NCBI GenBank assembly: GCA_963828745.1
Contig: CAWHFZ010000007.1
Span: forward strand, 620,001 to 684,000
Direction: 5' to 3'
DNA from: JAENWD01 sp963828745
GTDB lineage: Bacteria; Acidobacteriota; Vicinamibacteria; Vicinamibacterales; JAENWD01
DNA: 64,000 nt
Shown: piece by piece, positions 1 to 8,614 of the stretch
Numbering within the stretch: position 1 is the stretch's first letter
Layout: each line of letters starts with the position of its first letter
Notes under the pieces: model-generated
The model's database searches: none
Seen by the model: the letters and a program-made list of their open reading frames with translations, nothing else
Told to the model about the DNA's origin: nothing
Program-made: the position numbers and the translations under genes

Positions 1-232
1 ATGATCGCCTACGCCTTCCTCCAATCCCGTCGCCTCAAAGCAGCGGGACGGAAAAAAAAGAATCTCAGGACCGCCACCACAACCAAGCATGCCGGCCATC
101 AGGCAAGCGATCCTCGATCTCTTCGCACGACCTCCACCCCGACAATGTCCTCACTGTGACAGGTTCCTTGCGGATATCGCCAAGCCTAAAGTGCCATGTA
201 TGGACGGCGCCCGCGGTGCAAGAGGAATCTGA
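1..232 (+). pseudogene. 3' end of a DDE transposase gene (IS701/IS4-like), cut by the window edge
   Basis: The window opens inside a reading frame beginning MIAYAFLQSRRLKAA. After the A-run at 52-59 the sensible frame moves by one base and continues as ISGPPPQPSMPAIRQAILDL, then a ...RQCPHC... tail, ending at a TGA at 230-232. This hydrophobic helix followed by a proline-rich, basic tail and a CPHC pair resembles the C-terminus of IS701/IS4-type transposases common in Bradyrhizobium. The shift falls in a homopolymer, so it may be a sequencing error. Only the C-terminus is present; the catalytic core would lie to the left. Family assignment is from memory of such tails and is moderately sure. 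Confidence 0.5.
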
Positions 233-299
233 CATTTCGGCGAAGCGTTCGGGTGCAGCCATGTATCCGGCCTTTGAATGCAGCCGCTATGGCCGCTGG

Positions 300-1523
300 C
301 CCTGATGTGATCCGCTGATCGGGTCCCAACCAAAAACACGCGTTCTTTCCTCGCGTGGCACTTTACGGGTTTTCCCAATCGACGGTCTCGACCGTTTCGC
401 ATCAATGTCGTCATCACCCCTGCAGTTCGTGAACGCACAGACGCAACCTCATCCTCCCATTGCCGAGCTCCTTGTCAGGCTGCCACGAGTTGGGGCGCCC
501 GGTAGGTCCCGCCCTTGGCCAGCAACGCCCAGGCAACCCGCGCCATCTTGTTGGCAAGTGCGACCGCGACGACCTTGAACGGTCGACGGGCCAGAAGCTG
601 AGTGAGCCAGGGATATTTTTCGGGCTGCTGGCGCGCACGCCGCAAAACGGCATGGGCTCCGACAATGAGAATGCGCCGGAGGTATTGGTCGCCCTGTTTA
701 GAGATCGGCCCCAGCTTCTGTTTGCCGCCGGTCGAATCTTGCCGCGGCACGATCCCGATCCAGGCCGCAAAATCACGGCCCGAGCGGAAAACCCTCGGAT
801 CCGGGACGACCGCTGCGATCGTGGTGGCCCCAATAACTCCAATGCCGGGGATAGTCTCGAGCCGCTTACTTGCTTCGTTCGAGCGATGCTGCGCAACGAT
901 CCGCTTCTCGAGCGATCCGATCATCGTCTGCACAGCCTGAAGCTGCGCCGCCAGTACGGTCAGGCTGGCGTGGGCATCGGACGGCAAGCGCGAACCTTCC
1001 TCCTGTGCGACGATCGCCAACAACTCTTTGATCCCTTCGCGCCCCTGTGCCGCCGTAATGCCGAACTCGGCCAAATGCGCCCGTAATGCATTGATCACCT
1101 GGGTGCGTTGGCGCATCAGAAGATCGCGTGCGCGATGCAGCATCAACTGGCCCTGCTGCTCGGCCGACTTAATCCTTACAAAACGCATGGTCGGGCGTCG
1201 CACCGCCTCACAGATTGCCTCCGCGTCGGCGGCATCGTTCTTATTGCGCTTGACGTAGGCCTTCACATCCTTCGCCGGCATCAGGCGGACCTCGTGGCCC
1301 AGCTTCGTCAACTCACGCGCCCAATAGTGCGACGTGGCACAGGCCTCCATGCCGACGACGCACGGCGCCAGAGCTTCGAAGAACGCCATAACCTGGCCGC
1401 GGCGAAGCTGCTTTCTGACGATGACCTTCTCGGCCCCGTCAATGCCGTGAACCTGGAACACGTTCTTGGCGATATCCAAACCGATCGTGGTAATTTGCAT
1501 GTGGACGGCTCCCCTGATGTGAT
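300..1523 (-). mobile_element. IS110-family insertion sequence (ends approximate)
   Basis: The element is defined by the intact transposase at 475-1500. A 12-base direct repeat CCCTGATGTGAT occurs at 300-311 and again at 1512-1523, on either side of the gene, and I use it as a tentative boundary. IS110 elements do not usually make ordinary target duplications or have terminal inverted repeats, so the exact ends cannot be set by eye. The non-coding stretch 233-474, downstream of the transposase stop, contains short hairpins (CACGCG...CGCGTG near 338-358; ACGGTC...GACCGT near 381-394). It is a candidate location for the guide RNA that this family encodes beside the transposase. Confidence 0.5.
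475..1500 (-). CDS. IS110-family transposase (DEDD recombinase)
   Basis: This 341-residue protein is intact, unlike most genes in the window. The N-terminal RuvC-like DEDD domain shows the first aspartate in TTIGLDIAKNVFQVHG (residues 4-19), the glutamate in VGMEACATSHYWARE (about 49-63) and the late acidic pair in KNDAADAEAICEA (about 87-99). The C-terminal Tnp_20 domain shows the helix-hairpin-like IPGIGVIGATTIAAVV and then DSTGGKQKLGPISKQGD, which holds the conserved serine region. IS110 enzymes move circular intermediates and, in characterised members, select donor and target sites with a bridge RNA encoded in the non-coding end. Length and motif order are typical. The ATG is at 1498-1500. 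Confidence 0.92.
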   Translation of the reverse strand: MQITTIGLDIAKNVFQVHGIDGAEKVIVRKQLRRGQVMAFFEALAPCVVGMEACATSHYWARELTKLGHEVRLMPAKDVKAYVKRNKNDAADAEAICEAVRRPTMRFVRIKSAEQQGQLMLHRARDLLMRQRTQVINALRAHLAEFGITAAQGREGIKELLAIVAQEEGSRLPSDAHASLTVLAAQLQAVQTMIGSLEKRIVAQHRSNEASKRLETIPGIGVIGATTIAAVVPDPRVFRSGRDFAAWIGIVPRQDSTGGKQKLGPISKQGDQYLRRILIVGAHAVLRRARQQPEKYPWLTQLLARRPFKVVAVALANKMARVAWALLAKGGTYRAPQLVAA

Positions 1524-1612
1524 TCGTCTCCGACGAACCACCCTATGGCACTTCGATGCCGGGAGCGGGCGCCGTCCACCACATCAAAGTAGTGCTAGGC
1601 CGGGGCGACGAG

Positions 1613-3979
1613 TTACACCGCCATTTTCCGATGCCGGATCGGAGCCCCCACCGTGAGGCCTTCCGCCGCATCGATGATGGCGTTGGCGTCCATGCCGTGG
1701 TGGCGGTAGAGGTCGGCGATGGTGCCGGTCTGGCCGAACTGTTCGACGCCGAGCGCCTCGACCCGATGGCCGCGCACGCTGCCGAGCCAGCCGAGTGCGG
1801 CCGGATGGCCGTCGATCACGGTGACGATGCCGCAGTCGCGCGGCAGCGGCGCCAGCAATTGCTCGATATGGCTGAGATGCGCCACGCCACGACGATCGCG
1901 CCGCAGTTTTCGCGCTGACGTCCAGCCCGAATGCAGCCGGTCCGCCGAGGTCACCGCCAATAGCCCGACATCCCTGTGGCTCTCGCCGATGAAGCCGACC
2001 GCCTCGATCGCTTCGGGTGCGACCGCGCCGGTATAGGCAATCACGACGTCGCAATTCGCACCCGGCTTGCGCAACCAATAGGCGCCGTCGGTGATGTCGC
2101 GTTGCAGGTCCGGCGTCATGATTCGCTGCGGCTGCTCAACCGTCCGCGTCGACAGCCGCAAATACACCGACCCACCCTCGCCGGCTTCGCGCTGCATATG
2201 CGCAAAGCCCCAGCCCATGATCACCGAGAGTTCATCGACAAAGGCCGGCTCGAACGAGGCCAGACCATCCTGCGCGATGCCGATCAGCGGCGTCGCGATC
2301 GACTGGTGCGCGCCACCTTCCGGCGCCAGCGTAATGCCGGATGGCGTCGCCGCCACCATGAAGCGCGCGTCCTGGTAGCAGGCATAGTTCATCGCATCGA
2401 GGCCGCGCTGGATGAAGGGATCGTACAGCGTGCCGACCGGCAGCAGCCGTTCGCCATTGATCTGGTGCGACAGGCCGAGCGCCGAGAGCATGATGAACAG
2501 GTTCATCTCGGCGATGCCGAGTTCGAGGTGCTGGCCCTTCGGCGAGAAATCCCAGTTGAAGGTGGAGGGTATCTTCTCCTGCCGGAACAGATCGTGGTTT
2601 TCAGCCTTGGCGAACAGCCCGCGGCGGTTGACCCAGGCGCCGAGATTGGTCGACACCGTGACATCCGGCGACGTGGTGACGATGCGCGAGGCGAGTTCAG
2701 TGTCGCCGCGCGCCAGTTCATTGAGCACCAAGCCAAAGCCCTGCTGCGTCGACATCTGCGCCGCCGGCTTGAAGGCGAGTTGTTGCGGCACGTCGATCAC
2801 GGGCGCCGTGAGGCGGCGGCGTCCCTCGGCGTTGAACGGCGCTTCCGCCAGGAACGTTTCGAGTTTCGCGCGGTCCTGCGACAGGCCTTCGAACTTCTCC
2901 CATTCATAGCCGGGACGGATGTTCTGCGTCGCGCGCCACTTTTCCATCTGCGTGACCGTCATCAGGCCGGCGTGGTTGTCCTTGTGGCCCTGCATCGGCA
3001 GGCCGACGCCCTTGATGGTGTAGGCGATGAAGCAGACCGGCCGGTCGTGATCGATCGACTCGAAGGCATCGATCATGCTGGTCATATCGTGTCCGCCGAG
3101 ATTGGACATCAGCGCCAGCAATTCCTCGTCGTTGCGGCGGTCGATCAGTTGCGTGACCTGTCCCTGATCGCCGATGTCGTCCTGCAGATGCTTGCGGAAC
3201 GCGGCGCCGCCCTGGAAGCACAGCGCGGCATACATCTGGTTCGGGCAGCCATCGATCCAGCGCTTCAGCGCCTCGCCGCCGGGTTCGGCGAACGCCGCCT
3301 GCATCAGCGTGCCGTATTTCACGATCACCACGTCCCAGCCGAAATTGCGGAACATGGATTCGAATTTTTCCCAGAGTCCTTCGCGCACCACGGCATCGAG
3401 GCTCTGGCGGTTGTAGTCGACCACCCACCAGGTGTTGCGCAACCCGTGCTTCCAGCCTTCCAGCAGCGCCTCGAAGATATTGCCCTCGTCCATTTCGGCG
3501 TCGCCGACCAGCGCGATCATCCGCCCCTCGGGACGGTCCTTCATCCAGCCATGCGACTTGACGTAATCCTGCACCAGCGAGGAGAACAGGGTTTGCGCCA
3601 CGCCGAGGCCGACCGAGCCCGTCGAGAAATCGACGTCGTCGGCATCCTTGGTGCGCGACGGATAGGATTGCGCGCCCTTGAAGCCGCGGAAATTTTCCAG
3701 CTTCTCGCGGGTCTGATGCCCGAACAGATACTGGATGGCGTGGAACACCGGGCTCGCATGCGGCTTCACCGCGACGCGGTCCTGCGGCCTCAGCACCGAG
3801 AAATACAGCGCCGACATGATGTTGGCGAGCGAGGCCGAGGAAGCCTGATGGCCGCCGACCTTCAAGCCATCGGCGTTGGGCCGGATGTGATTGGCGTGAT
3901 GGATGGTCCACGACGACAGCCAGAGTACCTTAGCCGCCAGCGCGGACAACAATTCAAGGCGTGCGGGGGCGATGGGCAT
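1613..3979 (-). CDS. Homodimeric 2-oxoacid dehydrogenase E1 (AceE/MdeB-like, thiamine-diphosphate dependent)
   Basis: The 788-residue protein has the three-domain transketolase-like layout of homodimeric pyruvate dehydrogenase E1. The ThDP motif GDAEMDEGNIFEALLEGW followed by the N of VVDYNRQ sits near residues 163-190. The pyrimidine domain carries LELGIAEMNLF and the E1 C-domain follows. Such enzymes decarboxylate a 2-oxoacid and acetylate an E2 lipoyl domain. No E2 or E3 gene is nearby, and the gene is divergent from an Lrp/AsnC regulator. That pairing recalls Pseudomonas mdeB, a 2-oxobutyrate E1 next to the Lrp-type mdeR, so 2-oxobutyrate or a branched 2-oxoacid is a plausible substrate (inference). 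Around ARKLRRDRRG (about residues 680-690) the sequence looks locally out of frame. A CGGAG ribosome site precedes the ATG. Confidence 0.85.
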   Translation of the reverse strand: MPIAPARLELLSALAAKVLWLSSWTIHHANHIRPNADGLKVGGHQASSASLANIMSALYFSVLRPQDRVAVKPHASPVFHAIQYLFGHQTREKLENFRGFKGAQSYPSRTKDADDVDFSTGSVGLGVAQTLFSSLVQDYVKSHGWMKDRPEGRMIALVGDAEMDEGNIFEALLEGWKHGLRNTWWVVDYNRQSLDAVVREGLWEKFESMFRNFGWDVVIVKYGTLMQAAFAEPGGEALKRWIDGCPNQMYAALCFQGGAAFRKHLQDDIGDQGQVTQLIDRRNDEELLALMSNLGGHDMTSMIDAFESIDHDRPVCFIAYTIKGVGLPMQGHKDNHAGLMTVTQMEKWRATQNIRPGYEWEKFEGLSQDRAKLETFLAEAPFNAEGRRRLTAPVIDVPQQLAFKPAAQMSTQQGFGLVLNELARGDTELASRIVTTSPDVTVSTNLGAWVNRRGLFAKAENHDLFRQEKIPSTFNWDFSPKGQHLELGIAEMNLFIMLSALGLSHQINGERLLPVGTLYDPFIQRGLDAMNYACYQDARFMVAATPSGITLAPEGGAHQSIATPLIGIAQDGLASFEPAFVDELSVIMGWGFAHMQREAGEGGSVYLRLSTRTVEQPQRIMTPDLQRDITDGAYWLRKPGANCDVVIAYTGAVAPEAIEAVGFIGESHRDVGLLAVTSADRLHSGWTSARKLRRDRRGVAHLSHIEQLLAPLPRDCGIVTVIDGHPAALGWLGSVRGHRVEALGVEQFGQTGTIADLYRHHGMDANAIIDAAEGLTVGAPIRHRKMAV

Positions 3980-4069
3980 GGCGGTGCTCCGGACTCAAGG
4001 GTTCAATGGCCAATTTTACCGGGCATCAGGCTCCCAGAAATCTCAAATTCCCGCGACATACCCGCCAAC

Positions 4070-4088
4070 ATTGGGATAAAATCCCAAT
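4070..4088. promoter_or_regulatory. Inverted repeat between the E1 gene and the Lrp-type regulator gene, likely operator
   Basis: The intergenic region holds a perfect inverted repeat: ATTGGGAT at 4070-4077, AAA spacer, ATCCCAAT at 4081-4088. It is 30 bases before the regulator ATG and about 90 bases before the divergent E1 ATG. An AT-centred palindrome of this size in a shared promoter region is typical for Lrp/AsnC autoregulation and control of the divergent target. Binding is inferred only. Confidence 0.5.
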
Positions 4089-4117
4089 CCGAGCCCCATA
4101 ATGCAGAGTTCATTCCA

Positions 4118-4580
4118 ATGCACGCCCTCGACGCCATCGACCGCAAAATCCTCAGCCTGCTGCAATCCGACAGCCGCATGACCATGCAGGAACTCGCCGA
4201 CAAGGTCGGGCTGTCGGTGTCGCCCTGCCACCGCCGGGTGAAATTGCTGGAAGAGCGCGGCGTCATCACCCGCTATATCGCCACCGTCGACCAGAAATCG
4301 CTCGGGCTTCATGTCAGCGTCTTCATCTCGATCAAGCTGGCGCGGCAGAAGGAAGAGGACCTCAACCGCTTTGCCAAGGCGATCTCGAAATGGGACGAGG
4401 TGCTGGAATGCTATCTGATGACCGGCAATCGCGATTATTTACTCCGCGTCGTCGCCGCCGACCTGTCGTCCTATGAAGCGTTTTTGAAAAACAAGCTGAC
4501 CCGGCTCGACGGTATCGCCTCGATCGAGTTCGAGCTTTGCGCTGAGCCAGGTAAAATATTCGATCGCGCTGCCGGTGTAG
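4118..4580 (+). CDS. Lrp/AsnC family transcriptional regulator (frame broken near its 3' end)
   Basis: The N-terminal winged helix-turn-helix is clear: LDAIDRKILSLLQSDSRMT, then QELADKVGLSVSPCHRRVKLLEERGVI (residues about 3-52). It is followed by the RAM/AsnC ligand-binding domain with ECYLMTGNRDYLLRVVAADL. The reading frame as printed runs on to 4636 through a palindromic repeat, giving an implausible tail VVPANAGTHTA. Removing one T from the TT at 4529-4530 restores a normal family ending, SSFALSQVKYSIALPV, with a TAG at 4578-4580. I therefore take that as the true end (about 154 residues). It is divergent from the E1 gene and probably controls it in response to an amino acid. Confidence 0.85.
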
Positions 4581-4600
4581 GCGTCGTCGTACTATCTCTC

Positions 4601-4720
4601 GTCGTCCCGGCGAACGCCGGGACCCATACCGCGTGATCTCTCGATGAGACTCGGTAGCAGAGACCGTTCGCAAAACTTCTTCCTGTGGCTATGGGTCCCG
4701 GCTCAAGGCCGGGACGACGG
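4601..4720. repeat. Bradyrhizobium-type palindromic repeat pair
   Basis: GTCGTCCCGG CGAA CGCCGGGAC at 4601-4623 forms one hairpin. A reverse-oriented partner, GGGTCCCGGC...GCCGGGACGAC, lies at 4693-4718. Together they make a nested inverted repeat directly after the regulator gene. The same core occurs again near 12.5 kb. Such elements are abundant in intergenic regions of Bradyrhizobium and support that taxonomic origin for this block. Confidence 0.75.
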
Positions 4721-4799
4721 CGGTGTTTGATGTTGCACCATCATCCAAACGCAGTTTCGCCTTCTCGCAACGCATAGTGCCCGGCGCGCGAAAGGCAGC

Positions 4800-5213
4800 T
4801 CAATACCGCCTTAGCAGACCGTTCGCCACGCTGGCGTCGCCATAGTCGGCGCAGGCCGCTTCCGGATTTTTCATCAAACCCGCCCGGACTCGATTGGACG
4901 TCTTGCTGGCTGCCTCGGACACCTCGGGACGGAATTTATGTGGGTCGTAGGCATTGCCGTCATTGGACTTGATGGCAGCGTCAAAGGCTCCGATCATTGC
5001 CATTGCGGCATCAGCGCTGCCGAGAAGATTAGCGCCGGCCTGGACGCCGCCGGCGCCATTGACCTCGTAGCCGGTGCATCGTCGTTCGAGCACCGTGGCT
5101 GCGGTAACGAGCTGGTCGAGGAACGTCGCTTCGGCATCGGTGAGCGTTGCGGCGCGCGCCTCCACCGGCATGATCATCGCGAGCAGTGCGATGACTGACA
5201 ATTTGAGCTTCAT
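4800..5213 (-). CDS. Small secreted protein, unknown function
   Basis: The predicted 137-residue product starts with a classic Sec signal peptide (MKLKLSVIALLAMIMPVEARA, cleavage after ARA-A). The mature part is mostly helical and carries two cysteines (ERRCTGYEV and EAACADYG) that could form one disulfide in the periplasm. I chose the ATG at 5211-5213 because a GGAG ribosome site lies 8-11 bases upstream; an upstream in-frame ATG would add a non-signal leader MNMSDGRRRSAT. I recognise no family. It stands alone, separated from neighbours by non-coding DNA. Confidence 0.65.
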   Translation of the reverse strand: MKLKLSVIALLAMIMPVEARAATLTDAEATFLDQLVTAATVLERRCTGYEVNGAGGVQAGANLLGSADAAMAMIGAFDAAIKSNDGNAYDPHKFRPEVSEAASKTSNRVRAGLMKNPEAACADYGDASVANGLLRRY

Positions 5214-5360
5214 TGTCGCGGATCTCCTGCGGCCGTCCGACATATTCAACTATTGCCCGGGTCACCCAGCCGCAAGCCTGGCAGCGCCGACCAAATTCGA
5301 ATTGGCCATCAATCGCAGGGAAGCCAAGGCGCTTGGTTAACGTTGCCGAATTGGCCCCGG

Positions 5361-5852
5361 TCAGATTTCGCAGTCGGCTGAACCCAAAGCCTTAAGCAAG
5401 CCACCGAACGCGGTTAGCCGGCAGGATCCGGTGTTGCCAGCGGCCTTTCGCCGCTCGGAAATTGCGGTTGGCTTGGCATCGGCTTTCTTTGGCTTCGACT
5501 TCGGAGCGGCGGCAGCAACGACCTTCTTCGGTTTGGGGTCGTGCCGATGGCGATTGATCACCCTCGGCGGCTCCGAAGAACCGACACTGATTTCGGACGG
5601 AGCAATGCGTTCGCCGACCACAACAGGCTGCGCCGGCGTCTCGCTGCTCGCAGCGGCAATTTCAAGTCGATCAGCCTTCTCAAGTCGGTCACCCCTGGAC
5701 AACGCAGTGCCTGGCTCGGAAGTGCCTGCGGCTATCCCGGCAATCGGTTGAACCGGCACTGCCACACTCCGCGCTGGAGTCTTGAGTTCCATTGCCGCAA
5801 GCACTCCCACACCCAAGGGTATGAGGAGGCCCAACAACACCATTCTCAGCAT
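5361..5852 (-). CDS. Membrane-anchored or secreted basic protein, unknown function
   Basis: The 163-residue product starts MLRMVLLGLLIPLGVGVLAAMEL, an N-terminal hydrophobic segment acting as signal anchor. A low-complexity Ala/Ser/Glu stretch and then a lysine/proline-rich segment (RHRHDPKPKKVVAAAAPKSK) follow. Two cysteines lie near the end (TGSCRLTAFGG and SADCEI). A GGAGG ribosome site precedes the ATG. The composition suggests a periplasmic or inner-membrane protein that contacts nucleic acid, cell wall polyanions or another protein. I recognise no family. Confidence 0.6.
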   Translation of the reverse strand: MLRMVLLGLLIPLGVGVLAAMELKTPARSVAVPVQPIAGIAAGTSEPGTALSRGDRLEKADRLEIAAASSETPAQPVVVGERIAPSEISVGSSEPPRVINRHRHDPKPKKVVAAAAPKSKPKKADAKPTAISERRKAAGNTGSCRLTAFGGLLKALGSADCEI

Positions 5853-6012
5853 GATGTTCCTCCGGCTTGATTGGCGCCGGTGGAGAATTCTCCGATCTAT
5901 TGAGGCAATCTGGCGGCGATTGACCAGGCAATGCGACCGACGGACCGGACGTTTGCCTACAGGGTTAACAGCCGGTCCAGGTGTTTCGTGGCGAACGGAC
6001 GTCGTACGACCG

Positions 6013-6855
6013 CTACCCCAACTCAAAGGTCGTAACGCCGAACACCCGCTCCAGCCGCAGCGGCGCGATTGCACCGGTGTACATGCGCGCCGTTTCGAAC
6101 ACCGGCGCGAGGCCCAAATCCTGCGCCAGGGCGACGGCGTCGCGATTGACGGCGGGAACATCGAGGAATATCTCGCCGCCGCCCACGTTGGCCAGCAACG
6201 CCGACAGAATCTCCTCCGCCGTGGCACGATCGTCGGCGACCAATGGGCCGATCTTGTAGCCCTTGCGGCACGGACGGATCACGCCCCATCCGGCAAGTTT
6301 TCCATCGCGCACCAGCGCGCGACCGCCATGTCCGGGCGCGTTGATCCAGGCGCGCAGGAATGCGGCGCGCGGCGCCGGAAACACGGTCGCGTCGTACGCC
6401 TCCACAGCCGCCAGCGGGATTTCAGTCAACGCGACGACATCAACCTGCTGCACAGCCGGCGCCGCGACGGTGCCGCCGTAACGGACATTGGCATACGCCA
6501 GCTCGAATCCGGATTTTCTGTAGTTTTGCTGCTGCGCAACCACGCCATCGAGCCCGATCACGCGTGGGCCAGCATGCGCGATGGCCGCGTTCCATATTCG
6601 CAGTCCGTAGCCGCGGCCGCGCAGGTCCGCGCGCACGATATAGAAACCGAGGAAGGAAAAACGATCACTGTAATTGACGCAGGAGACGGTCGCGACCGGA
6701 ACGCCGTCGACCTCACCGATGAAAAAGCCCAGGGGATCGACCGCTGTAAAGCAGGCGTCATCGGCGAAGCCCGGGTTCCAGCCTTCGGCTGCCGCCCAGT
6801 CGACGGCTATCGAGATTTCGTCCGGGCGCATCGGCCGGATCTGCAAACTGTTCAT
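6013..6855 (-). CDS. GNAT family N-acetyltransferase with a second C-terminal GNAT-like domain
   Basis: The N-terminal half shows the GNAT fold: IRPMRPDEISIAVDWAAAEGW (strand/helix 1), FFIGEVDGVPVATVSCVNYSD (strands 2-3) and the acetyl-CoA binding motif A, VRADLRGRGYGLRIWNAAI (about residues 74-92, R/Q-x-x-G-x-G/A pattern). The C-terminal half (about 140-280) resembles the Acetyltransf_18 domain found in YitH-type proteins. At 280 residues the gene is intact. The acceptor substrate cannot be told from sequence. It lies alone between two small hypothetical genes. Confidence 0.85.
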   Translation of the reverse strand: MNSLQIRPMRPDEISIAVDWAAAEGWNPGFADDACFTAVDPLGFFIGEVDGVPVATVSCVNYSDRFSFLGFYIVRADLRGRGYGLRIWNAAIAHAGPRVIGLDGVVAQQQNYRKSGFELAYANVRYGGTVAAPAVQQVDVVALTEIPLAAVEAYDATVFPAPRAAFLRAWINAPGHGGRALVRDGKLAGWGVIRPCRKGYKIGPLVADDRATAEEILSALLANVGGGEIFLDVPAVNRDAVALAQDLGLAPVFETARMYTGAIAPLRLERVFGVTTFELG

Positions 6856-7128
6856 GGCGAGCGATCGTACGGATGGGCTGACGAACCGATACCACAGCGG
6901 CTGACGCTATGGCAGTGCCAAGACAGGCCGGCCCAACTTTGGAACAGGATACTGGAGATGTGCGCAGACGGCCGGCAATTTCCACTGCGGATTGTCGACT
7001 CCCTTGTTCCAATTGTCTGATGTTTGCAACACTCGCCGCGAAAATTTCCGGCGACACAATCGCGCCGCACGAAAATCAAAATTGAAAACGCACCCTGCCC
7101 CGATCGACGCAAATCAGGGGACAACTGA

Positions 7129-7362
7129 ATGCGACAACAACGAAGTCAGATGAATGGCGATGGGCAACCGGGATACAACTTCTTCTTTCAGATCGCGAGC
7201 GACGGTGAGCGCCGGGCCTGTTGCGTCAAGGTCGACGCGCCAAGCATGCAGGAAGCATCGGCACTGTTTCGAGAGAAATGGCCGGTCATCGAATCGATGG
7301 CGCGCAACGGCATCAGGGGCGGGGACGTCGAGGACGGTGTCATTACACTGGTGATGCCGTGA
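7129..7362 (+). CDS. Small hypothetical protein (77 residues)
   Basis: The product reads MRQQRSQMNGDGQPGYNFFF and continues with RACCVKVDAPSMQEASALFR to VITLVMP. It looks like a small alpha/beta domain and has a protein-like composition, with two adjacent cysteines. It could start at the first ATG or at the internal ATG giving MNGDG. No family is recognised. The opposite strand frames here are longer only because of GC bias. Confidence 0.45.
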   Translation: MRQQRSQMNGDGQPGYNFFFQIASDGERRACCVKVDAPSMQEASALFREKWPVIESMARNGIRGGDVEDGVITLVMP

Positions 7363-7486
7363 CGTCCCGGGATTGATTGCGGTCGACAACGACGAGCATG
7401 TCCGCTGGCGCCGACCGTGCGCGCGATATGCTTTCTCGGCTGGAAGCCGGGATCCCGGCCGCCTTGCGTCCGGGCATCCCGATCGA

Positions 7487-8521
7487 TCAATCCACGCGTT
7501 CGAGCGGTGGTTCGGCAATCCTGAGCAATTGCTTTCCAAAATTCTGACCCGTGAACAGCCTGACAATGGCATTCGGAGCGTTTTCCAGCCCGACGGCGAT
7601 GTCTTCCTTTTGCTGGAGCTTGCCTTCCTTCAACCAGCCGCCAAGCGCGGCAAATGCTTCGGGAAACCGCGCGGCATAATCGAGGATGATGAAGCCTTCC
7701 ATCCGGCTGCGGGAAACGACCAGGTTGCCATAGTTGGCCGGACCCGGCGCCGGTGTCGCGTCGTTGTAGCGCGAGATCGCTCCACAAAGCACGATACGCG
7801 CCCTCAAGCGCAGCCGGGCAAGCACCTCGTTGAGAACAACGCCGCCGACATTGTCGAAGAATACGTCGATCCCTTCGGGGCACAGCTCCGAAAGCCGGGC
7901 GCCGACGTTTTCCGACTGATAGTCGATGACGCCATCAAATCCGAGTTCATTCCTGAGCCAATCGCACTTCGCCTTGCCGCCGGCGGTACCGATGACCTTG
8001 CAGCCCTTGATCTTCGCGATCTGCCCGGCAACCGAGCCCGTGGCGCCTGCCGCACCCGAAACGACGAACGTTTCGCCGGCCTTGACCTGGCCGACATCGA
8101 GTACCCCGAAATAGGCGGTGGGCCCGGTAATCCCGAACAGGCTGAGCGCAAGGTTGGCCGGCATGCCCGGCAGAAGGGTACGCATGGGGAGAAAGCCGGT
8201 GCCGTCGGTCGCGATATAGTCCTGCCAACCGAAGGCGCCCTGCACAAACTGACCGGGCTTGAAGCCTGGATGCCTGGACTCGATCACCTGGCCAACGCCG
8301 GCGGCCCGCATGACATCGCCAAGAGGGATGATCGGAATGTAGGTATCTCGCTTCATCCAACCGCTCTGGGTCGGATCGAAGGAGAGCCACAGGTTGCGAA
8401 CCAAAACCTGGCCCTCGCCCGGCGAGGGTATCGGCGTTTCGACAAAGCGAAAAACGTCTGCGCTGATATTGCCTTCGGGCCTCTTGACGAGCAGCCATTG
8501 CCGATTGACGTCGTTGCTCAT
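7487..8521 (-). CDS. NADP-dependent MDR oxidoreductase (leukotriene B4 dehydrogenase / CurA-like)
   Basis: The 344-residue intact protein belongs to the zinc-free medium-chain reductases. It has the N-terminal oxidoreductase domain NRQWLLVKRPEGNISADVF, a Rossmann nucleotide-binding segment with SGAAGATGSVAGQIAKIKG (about residues 154-172; AxxGxxG pattern) and the family feature GIDVFFDNVGG. These enzymes reduce carbon-carbon double bonds of enones with NADPH. None of the zinc-binding cysteines of alcohol dehydrogenases is present. The physiological substrate is unknown. Confidence 0.88.
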   Translation of the reverse strand: MSNDVNRQWLLVKRPEGNISADVFRFVETPIPSPGEGQVLVRNLWLSFDPTQSGWMKRDTYIPIIPLGDVMRAAGVGQVIESRHPGFKPGQFVQGAFGWQDYIATDGTGFLPMRTLLPGMPANLALSLFGITGPTAYFGVLDVGQVKAGETFVVSGAAGATGSVAGQIAKIKGCKVIGTAGGKAKCDWLRNELGFDGVIDYQSENVGARLSELCPEGIDVFFDNVGGVVLNEVLARLRLRARIVLCGAISRYNDATPAPGPANYGNLVVSRSRMEGFIILDYAARFPEAFAALGGWLKEGKLQQKEDIAVGLENAPNAIVRLFTGQNFGKQLLRIAEPPLERVD

Positions 8522-8614
8522 TGCTTTTCTCCCAGCCAGAAACCGAGCCTATTGCATTTCCCTCCGGCGTGGCTACTCAAAAGCTGATCGCAATCGTTGG
8601 GCGCAGGCCGAGCC

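Noticed and set aside
1976..4117. A very long plus-strand open frame opposite the E1 gene
   Set aside because: It mirrors the E1 coding strand, is rich in Arg/His/Asp as antisense frames of GC-rich genes are, and shows no domain. Only its last part, from 4118, is a real gene (the Lrp regulator).
4581..4636. C-terminal extension of the Lrp regulator ending VVPANAGTHTA
   Set aside because: This peptide is a well-known translation product of the palindromic repeat, and a normal family ending appears one frame over.
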